The notes beneath the pieces were generated by a model, which was not told the DNA's origin, searched no databases, and worked only from the letters and a program-made list of their open reading frames with translations. Position numbers and translations under genes: made by a program. Positions 13,673-22,482 of a stretch of 22,589 bases of DNA are shown in pieces; the stretch's first letter is position 1; each line of letters begins with the position of its first letter. The stretch comes from Caldifarciminota bacterium (GTDB lineage Bacteria; Hydrothermota; Hydrothermia; B15-G9; WFZT01): assembly GCA_026991055.1 (NCBI GenBank), contig JALXCE010000117.1, positions 1 to 22,589 on the forward strand, given 5' to 3'.

Positions 13673-14829
13673 TTGAACCACATGGAGGAAAACTTGTAAA
13701 CCGAGAGGTGTACGGAGAAGCTCGAGAAAATATACTCAGGGAAATGGAAAGTCTCCCGAGGGTTGAGATTGAGGAGCGGTTCGTTTCTGATTGTGAGTTG
13801 ATTGGAAACGGTGCATACAGTCCACTGGAGGGCTTCCTGTCCAAAGATGAGGTGATGAGTGTTCTTGATAACTTGAGACTCCCTGATGGCACTGTATGGA
13901 GTATCCCTATTGTCCTACCGGTGGAAGGAGATGTATGGAACAAGGTGGAAGTAGGTGATAAAGTCGCATTGTGGTCTGTAAGAGAGAATAAACCAATTGC
14001 CTTGCTTCAGGTGGAGGATAAATACACTCTTAATATCGACTACTTCACAGAAAAGGTTTTCAAGACATCTGATGTTGCTCATCCCGGCGTGAAATGGTTC
14101 AAAAATAGCTCAGGTAGGTTTTTGGGTGGCAAAATAACCCTTGTTAATAGACCAGCTCGTGAAAAAATAGACTCTTCATATTATCTTGATCCAGCTGATA
14201 CAAGGAAGGTGTTTGAAGAAAAGGGCTGGAAAACGATTGTAGCTTTCCAGACGCGTAATCCTATCCACAGGGCACATGAATATCTTATTAAAACTGCTCT
14301 TGAATCACATGATGGGGTTCTTATCCATCCAATTGCGGGGGAAACCAAACCAGATGATGTCCCTGCTGATGTGAGAATGAAATGTTATGAAGTTTTGATT
14401 GATAATTATTTTAATAAAGACCATGTTTTCCTTTCCGTTCTTCCAATGGCAATGAGATACGCTGGTCCTCGGGAGGCTTTGCATCATATGATTGTCCGAA
14501 AAAACTACGGATGCACACACATGATTATGGGAAGGGATCACGCAGGTGTTGGAAATTACTATGGCACCTATGAAGCTCAAGAATTTGTAAGCAAATTTGA
14601 GGATGAAATAGGGATTAAGGCTATCAAATTTGAGCATGCTTTTTATTGCACGAAGTGTGGAAATATGGCAACAAAAAAGACATGTCCTCATCCTTCAGAG
14701 TTTCATATTTTCCTCTCGGGGACAAAAGTTAGAGCTATGTTAAGAGAAGGGAAGCGGCCCCCAGTTGAATTTTCAAGGCCAGAAGTAGCGGATGTGCTTG
14801 TTGGATTTTACCATAAGAACAATGATTGA
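13669..14829 (+). CDS. sat: Sulfate adenylyltransferase (ATP sulfurylase, Sat type)
   Basis: Makes APS and pyrophosphate from ATP and sulfate. At 386 residues it is the single-subunit Sat type, not CysDN. It has the N-terminal PUA-like domain, the nucleotide-binding QTRNPIHRAHE (194-204), GRDHAGVGNYYG (288-299) and SGTKVRAMLREGKRPP (350-365). A four-ligand zinc site (C327, C330, C339 and H341 in CTKCGNMATKKTCPH) is like that of thermophilic and archaeal ATP sulfurylases. GGAGG precedes the ATG by about 10 nt. It sits between the APS kinase and the PAP phosphatase with overlaps on both sides, forming a PAPS module inside a polysaccharide operon. That setting and the nearby sulfotransferase favour sulfation rather than cysteine synthesis or sulfate respiration. 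Confidence 0.95.
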   Translation: MIEPHGGKLVNREVYGEARENILREMESLPRVEIEERFVSDCELIGNGAYSPLEGFLSKDEVMSVLDNLRLPDGTVWSIPIVLPVEGDVWNKVEVGDKVALWSVRENKPIALLQVEDKYTLNIDYFTEKVFKTSDVAHPGVKWFKNSSGRFLGGKITLVNRPAREKIDSSYYLDPADTRKVFEEKGWKTIVAFQTRNPIHRAHEYLIKTALESHDGVLIHPIAGETKPDDVPADVRMKCYEVLIDNYFNKDHVFLSVLPMAMRYAGPREALHHMIVRKNYGCTHMIMGRDHAGVGNYYGTYEAQEFVSKFEDEIGIKAIKFEHAFYCTKCGNMATKKTCPHPSEFHIFLSGTKVRAMLREGKRPPVEFSRPEVADVLVGFYHKNND

Positions 14830-15609
14830 TTTTGAAAGAGTGATAAAAATAGCTGAAGGAGCCGGGGATATTATTCTGGATATTTACGAGAATCAGCATG
14901 ATTTTGGAATAGAGAAAAAATCTGACTCAAGTCCACTTACTATTGCTGATAAAAAGTCTCACGAGTTCATAAAGTCCAGGTTAATGGAGATGACTCCCGA
15001 TGTGCCAATTCTCTCAGAAGAAGGGAAAGATATTCCCTACGAGATCAGGAAAGACTGGAATCTATTCTGGCTCGTTGATCCGCTGGATGGGACAAAAGAA
15101 TTTATCAAAAGAAACGGGGAGTTTACAGTTAATATTGCTTTAATTAAGGATAGATCCCGATATTTGGAGTTATCAATGTTCCGGCCCAGAAAACTACATA
15201 CTTTGCTATCAAAAACGAAGGGGCTTATAAAAAAACAGAAAATTCAATAGAGAAGATCAATGTGAGCAATTTTGATCTCTATAATATTCGAGTAGTTGCA
15301 AGTAGATCACACATGAATGAGGATACAAAAACATTTATCGAGAAACTTGAGAGGAAATATGGTAATGTTATAGTGGTTTCAGCAGGAAGTTCGCTGAAAT
15401 TTTGTTTTGTTGCCGAAGGTAAAGCGGATATTTACCCTCGATTTGGTCCAACAATGGAATGGGATACAGCAGCTGGTCATGCTATTGTGGAAGCAGCTGG
15501 AGGAAAAGTGATCACTTATTTATCGGGCGGTGAAATAATTTACAATAAACAAATCCTTAAGAACGCATTCTTCTATGTAGCAAATGATAGACAATTTTCA
15601 TACATTTAA
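14822..15609 (+). pseudogene. cysQ: CysQ-like 3'(2'),5'-bisphosphate nucleotidase, frameshifted
   Basis: Removes the 3'-phosphate of PAP left after sulfotransfer. The frame from ATG 14822 (8-bp overlap with sat) carries the metal-binding motifs SEEGKD and VDPLDGTKEF(IKR), then drifts into a non-family tail and stops at 15250. The correct text resumes in the next frame (FGVINVPAQKTTYFAIKNEG, then VVASRSH, GSSLKFC, YPRFGPTMEWDTAAGHAIVE) to a TAA at 15609. The break maps to the C run at 15156-15158: one extra C would restore a full-length enzyme. It may be a real mutation, a phase-variable run or a sequence error; three C's is short for slippage. The second part could also start separately at a GTG at 15262. 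All family motifs survive on both sides, which argues for a recent event or an error. Confidence 0.88.
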
Positions 15610-16180
15610 AAGATATTTAATGGCAGATTTATATCGTCAAACTGGGGGTAATACAAAGTTTTTAAATTTTGTGAAAAATTTATTATTTGGTATAGGATTT
15701 AAGTATTGTTTCTATTTACGATTATGCAATTATTTGTATAATAAAAGTCGTATAATATTTCTTTATAAACCAGCATACTTTTTGGTTAAAAAATTTATTG
15801 TTAGACATTTGAGTTTTAAATACGGTTTCTCCATACCATGTGAAACTAAGATCGGTCCGGGGTTATATTTAGGACACTTTGGTTCCATAATTGTTAATAA
15901 AAATGCAGTAATTGGGAAAAATTGTAATTTGAGTCCAGGGGTAGTGATTGGTCAGATAAATAGAGGTAAAAGAAGGGGTGTCCCTACTATTGGGAGCAAT
16001 GTCTATATAGGACCAGGTGCAAAAATATTGGGTAATATAATTGTCGGCAACAATGTTGCTATTGGTGCGAATGCGGTGGTTATAGATGATGTGCCCAATA
16101 ATGCTGTGGTTGTTGGTATACCTGGAAAAGTAATATCATTTAAAGGTAGTGATGGTTATGTGAATTTTACAGATTGGTAA
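15584..16180 (+). CDS. Left-handed beta-helix acyltransferase (serine-acetyltransferase-like)
   Basis: 198 residues. An N-terminal helical segment (1-80) is followed by hexapeptide repeats of the left-handed beta-helix (about 85-182: IGPGLYLGHFGSIIVN, IGSNVYIGPGAKILGNIIV, VAIGANAVVIDDVP, VVVGIPGKVI). H98 in the GHFG segment is the likely catalytic histidine. This is the serine/colanic-acid acetyltransferase branch that uses acetyl-CoA. In this operon it most likely O-acetylates a sugar, but a true serine acetyltransferase feeding cysteine synthesis cannot be ruled out. The start is uncertain: ATG 15584 overlaps cysQ by 26 bp, and ATG 15620 (MADLYRQTGG) would avoid the overlap; neither has a good Shine-Dalgarno. 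From here on the DNA is visibly richer in A/T. Confidence 0.8.
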   Translation: MIDNFHTFKRYLMADLYRQTGGNTKFLNFVKNLLFGIGFKYCFYLRLCNYLYNKSRIIFLYKPAYFLVKKFIVRHLSFKYGFSIPCETKIGPGLYLGHFGSIIVNKNAVIGKNCNLSPGVVIGQINRGKRRGVPTIGSNVYIGPGAKILGNIIVGNNVAIGANAVVIDDVPNNAVVVGIPGKVISFKGSDGYVNFTDW

Positions 16181-16208
16181 AGTAAGCAAACTTAGGAGGA
16201 TAAAATAT

Positions 16209-17183
16209 ATGGAAAAAGTTTTGATTACAGGTGGTGCAGGATTTATAGGTTCACATCTTTCAGAATATTTTCTTCAAAAAGGATACGAAGTATATATTAT
16301 TGATGATTTATCCACAGGAAGTATAAGAAATATCGAGCATTTGAAAAGTAATCCTAAATTTTCATATACGCTCGACAATGTTTTGAATAAATCTATTATG
16401 TTGGAACTAATTGATAAAGTTGATTATATCATTCATCTTGCTGCAGCTGTTGGAGTAAAGCTAATAGTTCAAAGACCGGTTTATACAATTGAAAATAATA
16501 TAGAGGCAACAAAGGTAGTTTTAGAATTAGCCTCAAAGAAAATGAAACCAGTTTTAATAGCTTCAACCTCCGAGGTGTATGGGAAGTTAGATAAAGAACT
16601 ATTCAATGAAAGAGATAATCTTGTATTAGGTTCAACTTATAATTTCAGGTGGTGTTATGCCGCTTCTAAAATTATAGACGAGTTTTTAGCTATAGCCTAT
16701 TATAGAGAAAAAAGATTACCGACAATCGTAGTTAGATTTTTTAACACTATTGGCCCAAGACAAACGGGTCAATATGGTATGGTGGTTCCACGGTTTGTTA
16801 GACAGGCTCTTCGAGGAGAACCTATTACAGTTTATGGAAATGGGACCCAAAGGAGGTCTTTCACTTGGGTAGGGGATGTAGTATGGGCTATTGGAAAATT
16901 GATCCACGAACCCAAAGCATATGGGGATGTCATTAATATTGGACATGTCGAAGATATTTCGATTATCGATTTAGCCAAACAAATAAAAGAACTAACAAAG
17001 AGTAAATCCAAGATTGTTTTTGTTCCTTATGAAAAGGCATATGAGCCTGGCTTTGAAGATATGCCTAGGAGAAAACCAGATATTTCAAAGATAAATAAGT
17101 TAATAGGTTACAAACCTACAAAAAGTCTCCGAGAAATGTTGATTGAGATTATCGAATACGAGAAAAGGAACAGTGAGGAATAA
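16209..17183 (+). CDS. NAD-dependent nucleotide-sugar epimerase/dehydratase
   Basis: Extended short-chain dehydrogenase of 324 residues acting on a nucleotide sugar. It has the NAD-binding TGGAGFIGSH (7-16), HLAAAVGVKLIVQRP (76-90), ASTSEVYG (118-125), catalytic Y150-x3-K154 (CYAASK) and RFFNTIGPRQTGQYGMVVPR. The VGVKLIVQRP segment and the GTQRRSFTWVGDVV motif resemble UDP-glucose 4-epimerase and UDP-xylose-synthase-like enzymes of polysaccharide loci. The exact substrate cannot be settled from sequence reading. A clear AGGAGG lies 9 nt before the ATG, and the exporter permease starts two bases after the stop. If it decarboxylates UDP-glucuronate, it would make UDP-xylose from the ugd product. 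Confidence 0.85.
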   Translation: MEKVLITGGAGFIGSHLSEYFLQKGYEVYIIDDLSTGSIRNIEHLKSNPKFSYTLDNVLNKSIMLELIDKVDYIIHLAAAVGVKLIVQRPVYTIENNIEATKVVLELASKKMKPVLIASTSEVYGKLDKELFNERDNLVLGSTYNFRWCYAASKIIDEFLAIAYYREKRLPTIVVRFFNTIGPRQTGQYGMVVPRFVRQALRGEPITVYGNGTQRRSFTWVGDVVWAIGKLIHEPKAYGDVINIGHVEDISIIDLAKQIKELTKSKSKIVFVPYEKAYEPGFEDMPRRKPDISKINKLIGYKPTKSLREMLIEIIEYEKRNSEE

Positions 17184-17185
17184 AG

Positions 17186-18019
17186 ATGCAAGATAAAGTT
17201 AATATAGTGGTGATAAAACCTCGAGGGAAAAAGTGGTGGAGTATAGAATGGCGAGAAATATGGAGATATAAGGATTTACTTTATTTTTTGGTCATGAGGG
17301 ACATAAAAATCCTTTATAAACAAACGGTTCTAGGATTTACATGGGCCATAATACGTCCACTTTTAAGTATGTTTGTGTTTACGCTCATTTTTGGTAAATT
17401 GGCTAAATTGACAAGTGATGGTGTCCCATATGCTATCTTTAATTACACCGCACTGGTTCCTTGGACATATTTTTCTTCCTCACTTACAACTTCTACGCAA
17501 AGTTTAATTATGAATGTGAGAATTTTTACAAAAGTCTATTTTCCGCGACTTTTTATTCCGTTGACTCCAATTTTAGCAAAATTAGTGGATTTTTTTATAG
17601 CTTTTATTATTCTGATAATCATGATGGCTTGGTACCATATTTACCCAACAGTTAAAATTTTAATTATTCCTTATTTGGTTTTTCTTATGATTTTATTCTC
17701 TTCCGGAGTAAGTATGTGGCTTTCCGCATTAGCTATTCAATACAGAGATGTAAAGTATGGGGTTCAATTCCTGGCTCAGTTTCTCATGTATGCTGCACCA
17801 GTTGTTTGGTCTATTTCACTAATTCCACAGAAGTATAGACTTCTGTATGGATTGTACCCCATGGCAGGTGTCATAGAAGGATTTAGATGTTCACTGTTAA
17901 ATACAAAGCCGATACCTTGGGATCTTATCATCAGTGGTACTATCAGTGCTTTAATTATTTTTATAACCGGATTTCTTTATTTCAGATGGAAAGAGCGCAT
18001 TTTTGCTGACGTTGCGTAA
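17186..18019 (+). CDS. wzm: Polysaccharide ABC exporter permease (Wzm type)
   Basis: ABC-2 family inner-membrane permease, 277 residues with about six hydrophobic segments (for example WAIIRPLLSMFVFTLIFG, FFIAFIILIIMMAW, LIISGTISALIIFITGF). The N-terminal amphipathic 'W-S-I-E-W-R-E-I-W-RYKDLL' and 'RDIKILYKQTVLGFTWAIIRPL' are hallmarks of Wzm/KpsM-type exporters that move completed lipid-linked polysaccharide across the inner membrane. Its ATPase follows 9 bp later. Export by an ABC system means that the chain is finished in the cytoplasm, so sulfation and acetylation would also take place there, where PAPS is made. Confidence 0.92.
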   Translation: MQDKVNIVVIKPRGKKWWSIEWREIWRYKDLLYFLVMRDIKILYKQTVLGFTWAIIRPLLSMFVFTLIFGKLAKLTSDGVPYAIFNYTALVPWTYFSSSLTTSTQSLIMNVRIFTKVYFPRLFIPLTPILAKLVDFFIAFIILIIMMAWYHIYPTVKILIIPYLVFLMILFSSGVSMWLSALAIQYRDVKYGVQFLAQFLMYAAPVVWSISLIPQKYRLLYGLYPMAGVIEGFRCSLLNTKPIPWDLIISGTISALIIFITGFLYFRWKERIFADVA

Positions 18020-18028
18020 AAGGGAACA

Positions 18029-19318
18029 ATGAGAAACAACATATCGATAAAAGTTGAAAATTTGAGTAAAATTTACCGAATAGGCTTGAAAGAAGAAACG
18101 CCTGATACATTTGTTGGAGCGGTTAAAGGTTTTCTTTTAAGGCCTGTTGAGAATTTTAGAAGACTCCGTAAGTTATCTAAATTTAAGGAGATGGAAACTA
18201 AGGATGTTATATGGGCCCTTAGAAATGTTAGCTTTGAAATTAAAAAGGGAGAGGTTGTTGGAATAGTTGGAGAAAATGGGGCTGGCAAGAGTACTTTACT
18301 TAAGATTCTTGCTCGCGTTACAGATCCTACATCAGGTTATGCCTTATTATCCGGTAGAGTGGGATCATTGCTTGAGGTGGGAACAGGAATGCACCCAGAG
18401 CTTACTGGACGAGAAAATATATATTTAAGTGGAACTATATTAGGAATGACAAAAAAAGAGATTGATAATAAATTTGATGAAATTGTTGAATTTGCTAATT
18501 TATCTAAATTTATTGATACTCCTGTGAAGAGGTATTCCTCAGGAATGAAAGTAAGGTTAGGATTTGCGATAGCTGCCCATTTAAATACTGATATTCTCCT
18601 CGTTGATGAAGTACTGGCAGTTGGTGATCTCTCGTTTCAGAGAAAAAGTTTGGGTAAGATGAGAGATGTTGTAAGCGAAGGCAGGACTGTCCTATTTGTC
18701 AGTCATAACATGGCTGCTGTTCAGGCGTTGTGTCCCAAGACCATGCTATTACATTCTGGGAAAATAGTAAAAATTGATAGGACACCAGAAGTGCTTAAGG
18801 AGTATTTTAAATTAATGGGTAATAAAAATCCTAAAAATCTTGATAATTTAAAAAGAGAAGGAAATGGTAAAGTAAAACTTACTTCTTTAAAAATATACAA
18901 TAACTTAGGTGATGAATTTAATTATGTGAGGTCAGGTGATGTAACAGTTATTGAATTTACACTTGAGAAATACGCTATAGTTAAAATTGTAGATATTGCG
19001 TTTAGATTTAGGGATTTATTTGGACAACTACTTTTTACATGTTCAACACAATTTACAGGGCAGACTTTAGAAATTAATTCCCAAAGACTCAGAGGGAAGT
19101 GTATTTTAAACAAGTTTCCCTTAGCTCCTGGGATTTATCACATAGGCTTCTGGGTTGCAGCGGACAGGGAAAGGGCAGATTATTTAGAGAAGGCATTGGA
19201 GCTTCAGGTGATTGAAGGAAATTTTTGGAAAGGAGGAAAATTACCCGTTGTAAGAAAAGACGGACCATTTTTGGTGGAACACAAATGGGTTTTTGAGGAG
19301 GAGAAAAATGGACAATAA
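18029..19318 (+). CDS. wzt: Polysaccharide ABC exporter ATPase with C-terminal carbohydrate-binding domain (Wzt)
   Basis: ATPase partner of the permease. Residues 1-250 form the nucleotide-binding domain: Walker A GENGAGKST (81-89), the GSLLEVGTGMHPELTGREN segment typical of Wzt, signature YSSGMKVRLG (169-178), Walker B ILLVDEVLAVGD (189-200) and H-loop FVSHNM. Residues about 270-429 are beta-rich and match the Wzt C-terminal domain, which in O-antigen systems reads the modified non-reducing end of the chain. The 429-residue length fits the long, recognition-domain form. If that holds here, the terminal mark could be the sulfate or acetyl group added by neighbours. Its last 11 bases overlap the sulfotransferase start. 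Confidence 0.93.
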   Translation: MRNNISIKVENLSKIYRIGLKEETPDTFVGAVKGFLLRPVENFRRLRKLSKFKEMETKDVIWALRNVSFEIKKGEVVGIVGENGAGKSTLLKILARVTDPTSGYALLSGRVGSLLEVGTGMHPELTGRENIYLSGTILGMTKKEIDNKFDEIVEFANLSKFIDTPVKRYSSGMKVRLGFAIAAHLNTDILLVDEVLAVGDLSFQRKSLGKMRDVVSEGRTVLFVSHNMAAVQALCPKTMLLHSGKIVKIDRTPEVLKEYFKLMGNKNPKNLDNLKREGNGKVKLTSLKIYNNLGDEFNYVRSGDVTVIEFTLEKYAIVKIVDIAFRFRDLFGQLLFTCSTQFTGQTLEINSQRLRGKCILNKFPLAPGIYHIGFWVAADRERADYLEKALELQVIEGNFWKGGKLPVVRKDGPFLVEHKWVFEEEKNGQ

Positions 19319-20225
19319 AAAAGTAGTTTTTATACTTGGACTTGGACATTCTGGTGGAACGCTTTTAGGGAATATTTTGGATGTGCATCCAAGAATTTTA
19401 CATATTGGAGAGATACCTGCTCCTTTTGTAAAGGGACACCGCTTTAGATGTTATTACTGCGGAGAAAAAAAATGCCCCATATGGGGAACATTAATTAAAG
19501 AGGATTTTGTTAGGACTATAGTTCATGATTTTCTTAGTTATAGAAAATCACAAAGTAGAATTGGTAAATTTTGGAGAAAGTATATACAATCTAAGAAAAA
19601 CCGCGGTGGAGATCTGTATCTAAAAATATTTTCGGTCCTAAAAGGTGTGGACATAATCATTGATAAATCGTTGGATTTAAACTGGATCGAATACAATAGG
19701 CAAAACAACGAGTATAAGTCGCTATATATTCTATTAATAAGAGATTTTAGAGGCGTTATAGCATCCCGTAAAAGAAGAAGTAACGGTAAAGAACTTATTG
19801 ATATTATTAGAACGGAGAAGTCTAAATTTAAAGATGTATTAAAATTTTATAGAAAACTACCTGCTAACAATAAAGAGATAGTTAGATATGAGGATCTTGT
19901 AATATATCCTGATTCAACATTGCTTAAGGTGGCTAATTTTTTGGGAATACAATATATTGAGGAATTTTTGGAGTATTACAAATATCCCCATCATATTATT
20001 GGAGGTAATAGAAATGTATTTCTTCAAGAACTAAATATAAAAGGTGAATCTTATAATCATTTATTAGATGACATAAGAGAAGAAGATGTTAAATATTACA
20101 CAAAGATAAAAGGTTTTAAACTTGACGAAAGGTGGAAAGTTGAGTTAACAAAGGAAGAGATCCAATTAATTAATAAGAACTTTAATAAATACCTAAGGCA
20201 GTTCAATTATGAAATCAATCCATAG
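19308..20225 (+). CDS. PAPS-dependent sulfotransferase (Sulfotransfer_3-like)
   Basis: 305 residues, transferring sulfate from PAPS to an acceptor, probably a sugar hydroxyl of the exported glycan. The 5'-phosphosulfate loop is LGLGHSGGTLLGNIL (10-24), a variant of G-x-x-x-S-G-T-x-L; the 3'-phosphate-binding segment is RDFRGVIASR (145-154, with R145 and S153). A cysteine-rich insert CYYCGEKKCPIW (48-59) is shared with many bacterial sulfotransferase-family proteins. I chose ATG 19308 because AGGAGG lies about 6 nt upstream; a TTG at 19293 is inside that site. It overlaps the Wzt end and the glycosyltransferase start. With sat, cysC and cysQ in the same operon, it completes a donor-to-transfer pathway. 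Acceptor unknown. Confidence 0.87.
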   Translation: MDNKKVVFILGLGHSGGTLLGNILDVHPRILHIGEIPAPFVKGHRFRCYYCGEKKCPIWGTLIKEDFVRTIVHDFLSYRKSQSRIGKFWRKYIQSKKNRGGDLYLKIFSVLKGVDIIIDKSLDLNWIEYNRQNNEYKSLYILLIRDFRGVIASRKRRSNGKELIDIIRTEKSKFKDVLKFYRKLPANNKEIVRYEDLVIYPDSTLLKVANFLGIQYIEEFLEYYKYPHHIIGGNRNVFLQELNIKGESYNHLLDDIREEDVKYYTKIKGFKLDERWKVELTKEEIQLINKNFNKYLRQFNYEINP

Positions 20226-21189
20226 TAGAAAAATTTCAATAAGTATTATCATTTTAACAAGAGACAGAAGTGCATCTTTGAAGAGGACATTAAAATCGCT
20301 TATTGCTAATACGGAAAAGGTAAAAAATTATGAAATTATAGTGGTGGACAATATGTCTAAGGATGATACAAAAGTTGTTGCAAAACAATTTGGAGTTAAG
20401 TATGTTTATTGTCCATTGCCGGGTGTCAGTATGTGTAGACAAAAAGGAATAAATGAGGCTAATGGGGATATAATTTTAATGTTAGATGATGATTGTGTTC
20501 CTCAGAAAAATTGGATGATTTCTTTTTATAATAGATTATTAAATGATACCAAATTGGCTTTAGTGGGCGGGCATATAATAAATGTGGGTTTTTCAAAAGA
20601 TAAAGAATACAAGGGAAGAGGGAAAATCGGGAAAAATGGGGTTAGTTATTTTGTCAAAGATCCAAAAGAAGCTGACTATTATGGTAGCGCTAATATTGCC
20701 CTTAGAAAATCTGCAGTTTTGTGTGTTGGTGGATACGACCCTATGTATAGAACTGGTGGCTATGAAGAAATAGATTTGATTACAAGATTAAAGGAACATG
20801 GGTTTAAAGTAGATTACGAACCCTATGCTGTGGTCTATCACCATTATGTAAAAACAAATTATAGACACAGTAGGCTTTTATATAGTGGACCTTTACCTCG
20901 ATTATATTTTTATTTTAAATTTTACCGTCCCAGAAATCTTAAACAATGGCTTGATTTTATAAAATATGAATCAGGACTTTTTAGAGAAAATTTTACAAAA
21001 AGAGTAAAAGCATTAATCTGGGCTTTTTTACATTTAAACAGTAAAAAAATAAAGAATTCTCTAATTCTTTTCATCAATATGTTATTCCCATACATTGCAC
21101 TCTTGTGGGTCATGGCAAAGGGATATAATAGGAGAAAATTGGAAAAATATTGTTATACGAAATGTGAGGTAAACGAGGAGGAGGTATGA
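20209..21189 (+). CDS. Family 2 glycosyltransferase
   Basis: 326 residues of GT-A fold. It has the N-terminal nucleotide-binding strand ISIIILTRDRSASLKRTL (11-28), a VVDNMSKDD segment, the metal-binding LDDDC (92-96), GSANIALRKSAV and the GGYEEIDLITRLKEHG catalytic region near 183-198. A hydrophobic stretch near the C-terminus (ILFINMLFPYIALLWVM) suggests membrane association, as in many polysaccharide transferases. It is the only glycosyltransferase visible in the window, so others needed for the repeat unit must lie downstream or elsewhere. It overlaps the sulfotransferase by 17 bp and the next gene by 4 bp (ATGA). Sugar specificity is unknown. Confidence 0.92.
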   Translation: MKSIHSRKISISIIILTRDRSASLKRTLKSLIANTEKVKNYEIIVVDNMSKDDTKVVAKQFGVKYVYCPLPGVSMCRQKGINEANGDIILMLDDDCVPQKNWMISFYNRLLNDTKLALVGGHIINVGFSKDKEYKGRGKIGKNGVSYFVKDPKEADYYGSANIALRKSAVLCVGGYDPMYRTGGYEEIDLITRLKEHGFKVDYEPYAVVYHHYVKTNYRHSRLLYSGPLPRLYFYFKFYRPRNLKQWLDFIKYESGLFRENFTKRVKALIWAFLHLNSKKIKNSLILFINMLFPYIALLWVMAKGYNRRKLEKYCYTKCEVNEEEV

Positions 21190-22478
21190 AAATTGATGTT
21201 TTAATTATCGGTGGAGGCCCAACTGGCTTATCTATTGGCTATTTTCTTAAAAAGGAAAATAGAGATTTTATTATTCTTGAGAGGGAGGATAGAGTTGGTG
21301 GAATTAGTAAAAGTATAAAACTAAATGGCTCTATCTTTGATTTAGGTGGTCATTCTTTTCATACCCCATATCAAGAAGTAGAAGAGTTTGTAAAAAGCTT
21401 GTTACCTCTTGATGGATTGGAAAGAGATGCGCGTGTTCTGTTTAAGGATACTATGATCCCATACCCCTTCCAAAAATTTTTCTACTTATTACCATATTCC
21501 GAAATTGTTAGAGAATGTGAAGTTGGTTTGAAAAATAAAAAAGAGAAATATAAGAATTTTTCAAATTTCTATGAATATATCCTTCATACATTTGGTGATG
21601 GAATATCTAAATATTTTATGCTTCCGTATAATCAAAAACTTTGGGGTAGAAACCTAAAGAATATTTCTATTGAGTGGGTGAATGAAAGAGTAGCCGCACC
21701 TAAAGGAGTGCAAGAGGAATTTAAAAAAGATGGGAAGAGACGTCCATTGCAACCTAAAATGGTTGTTTATTATCCTCGAAAAGGTGGATTTGAAGAAATT
21801 TTTATTTCAATGAGCAAATCGTTTAAGGACAAAATTTTAGTAAATGAAACAGTAGAATATGTGGATTTAAAACAGAAATTTGTCGTTACATCAAAAAAAC
21901 GAAAGATTTATTGGAATTTATTGGTTTCTACAATGCCTCTTATTGATTTTATCGATATCATTTTTGGAATAAGCGATTTTGAGAAAGATCACCTGTCAAG
22001 ATTATCAAACGACCTCGAATATCTTTCTTTAAGATTAGATTTTTTTGTCATAAGAGGACGGCCTTATTCTTCATTGCAGAGAATATATTCTGCAGATTTT
22101 AAGATTCCACCTCATAAAATTGCATTTAATCATAATTCGTCTAATTATTTAAAGAGAATGCCGAACGAAGCAATAATTATGGAAACCTCTTTTTCTAAGG
22201 AGAAGCCTTTACCAGAGGATATAAATGTCAAACTAATTAACACACTAAAGGCTATTAAAGCAATTGCAACTGAAAGTGATATAATTTATCACGAACATCA
22301 ATTTTTAAAATATGCTTATCCCGTTTATACCAGAAAAAGAGTAACGGCTCTTGGAATGATTAGGAAAATTCTAAAAAATTATAATGTATTTACAGTTGGA
22401 AGATTTGGTGGATGGGAATATATTAATTCTGATAAATGTATTAAAATAGGAATGAATTTTGTAAAAAGTTTGAAATAA
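21186..22478 (+). CDS. FAD-dependent oxidoreductase, UDP-galactopyranose-mutase/protoporphyrinogen-oxidase-like
   Basis: 430 residues. The N-terminal FAD-binding Rossmann motif is VLIIGGGPTGLSIGYFL (5-21) with E35 as the ribose-binding acid, followed by DRVGGISKS and FDLGGHSFHTP. Later segments PYNQKLWGRNLKNIS and YYPRKGGFEEIF are typical of the amine-oxidase/UDP-galactopyranose-mutase superfamily members found in polysaccharide clusters. Such proteins are usually annotated only as FAD or NAD(P)-binding. It may isomerise or oxidise a nucleotide sugar, for example making a furanose form, but I cannot place it inside the true mutases. GAGGAGGAG lies just before the ATG, which overlaps the glycosyltransferase stop. 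It is the last gene of the run visible here. Confidence 0.8.
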   Translation: MKIDVLIIGGGPTGLSIGYFLKKENRDFIILEREDRVGGISKSIKLNGSIFDLGGHSFHTPYQEVEEFVKSLLPLDGLERDARVLFKDTMIPYPFQKFFYLLPYSEIVRECEVGLKNKKEKYKNFSNFYEYILHTFGDGISKYFMLPYNQKLWGRNLKNISIEWVNERVAAPKGVQEEFKKDGKRRPLQPKMVVYYPRKGGFEEIFISMSKSFKDKILVNETVEYVDLKQKFVVTSKKRKIYWNLLVSTMPLIDFIDIIFGISDFEKDHLSRLSNDLEYLSLRLDFFVIRGRPYSSLQRIYSADFKIPPHKIAFNHNSSNYLKRMPNEAIIMETSFSKEKPLPEDINVKLINTLKAIKAIATESDIIYHEHQFLKYAYPVYTRKRVTALGMIRKILKNYNVFTVGRFGGWEYINSDKCIKIGMNFVKSLK

Positions 22479-22482
22479 AAGT

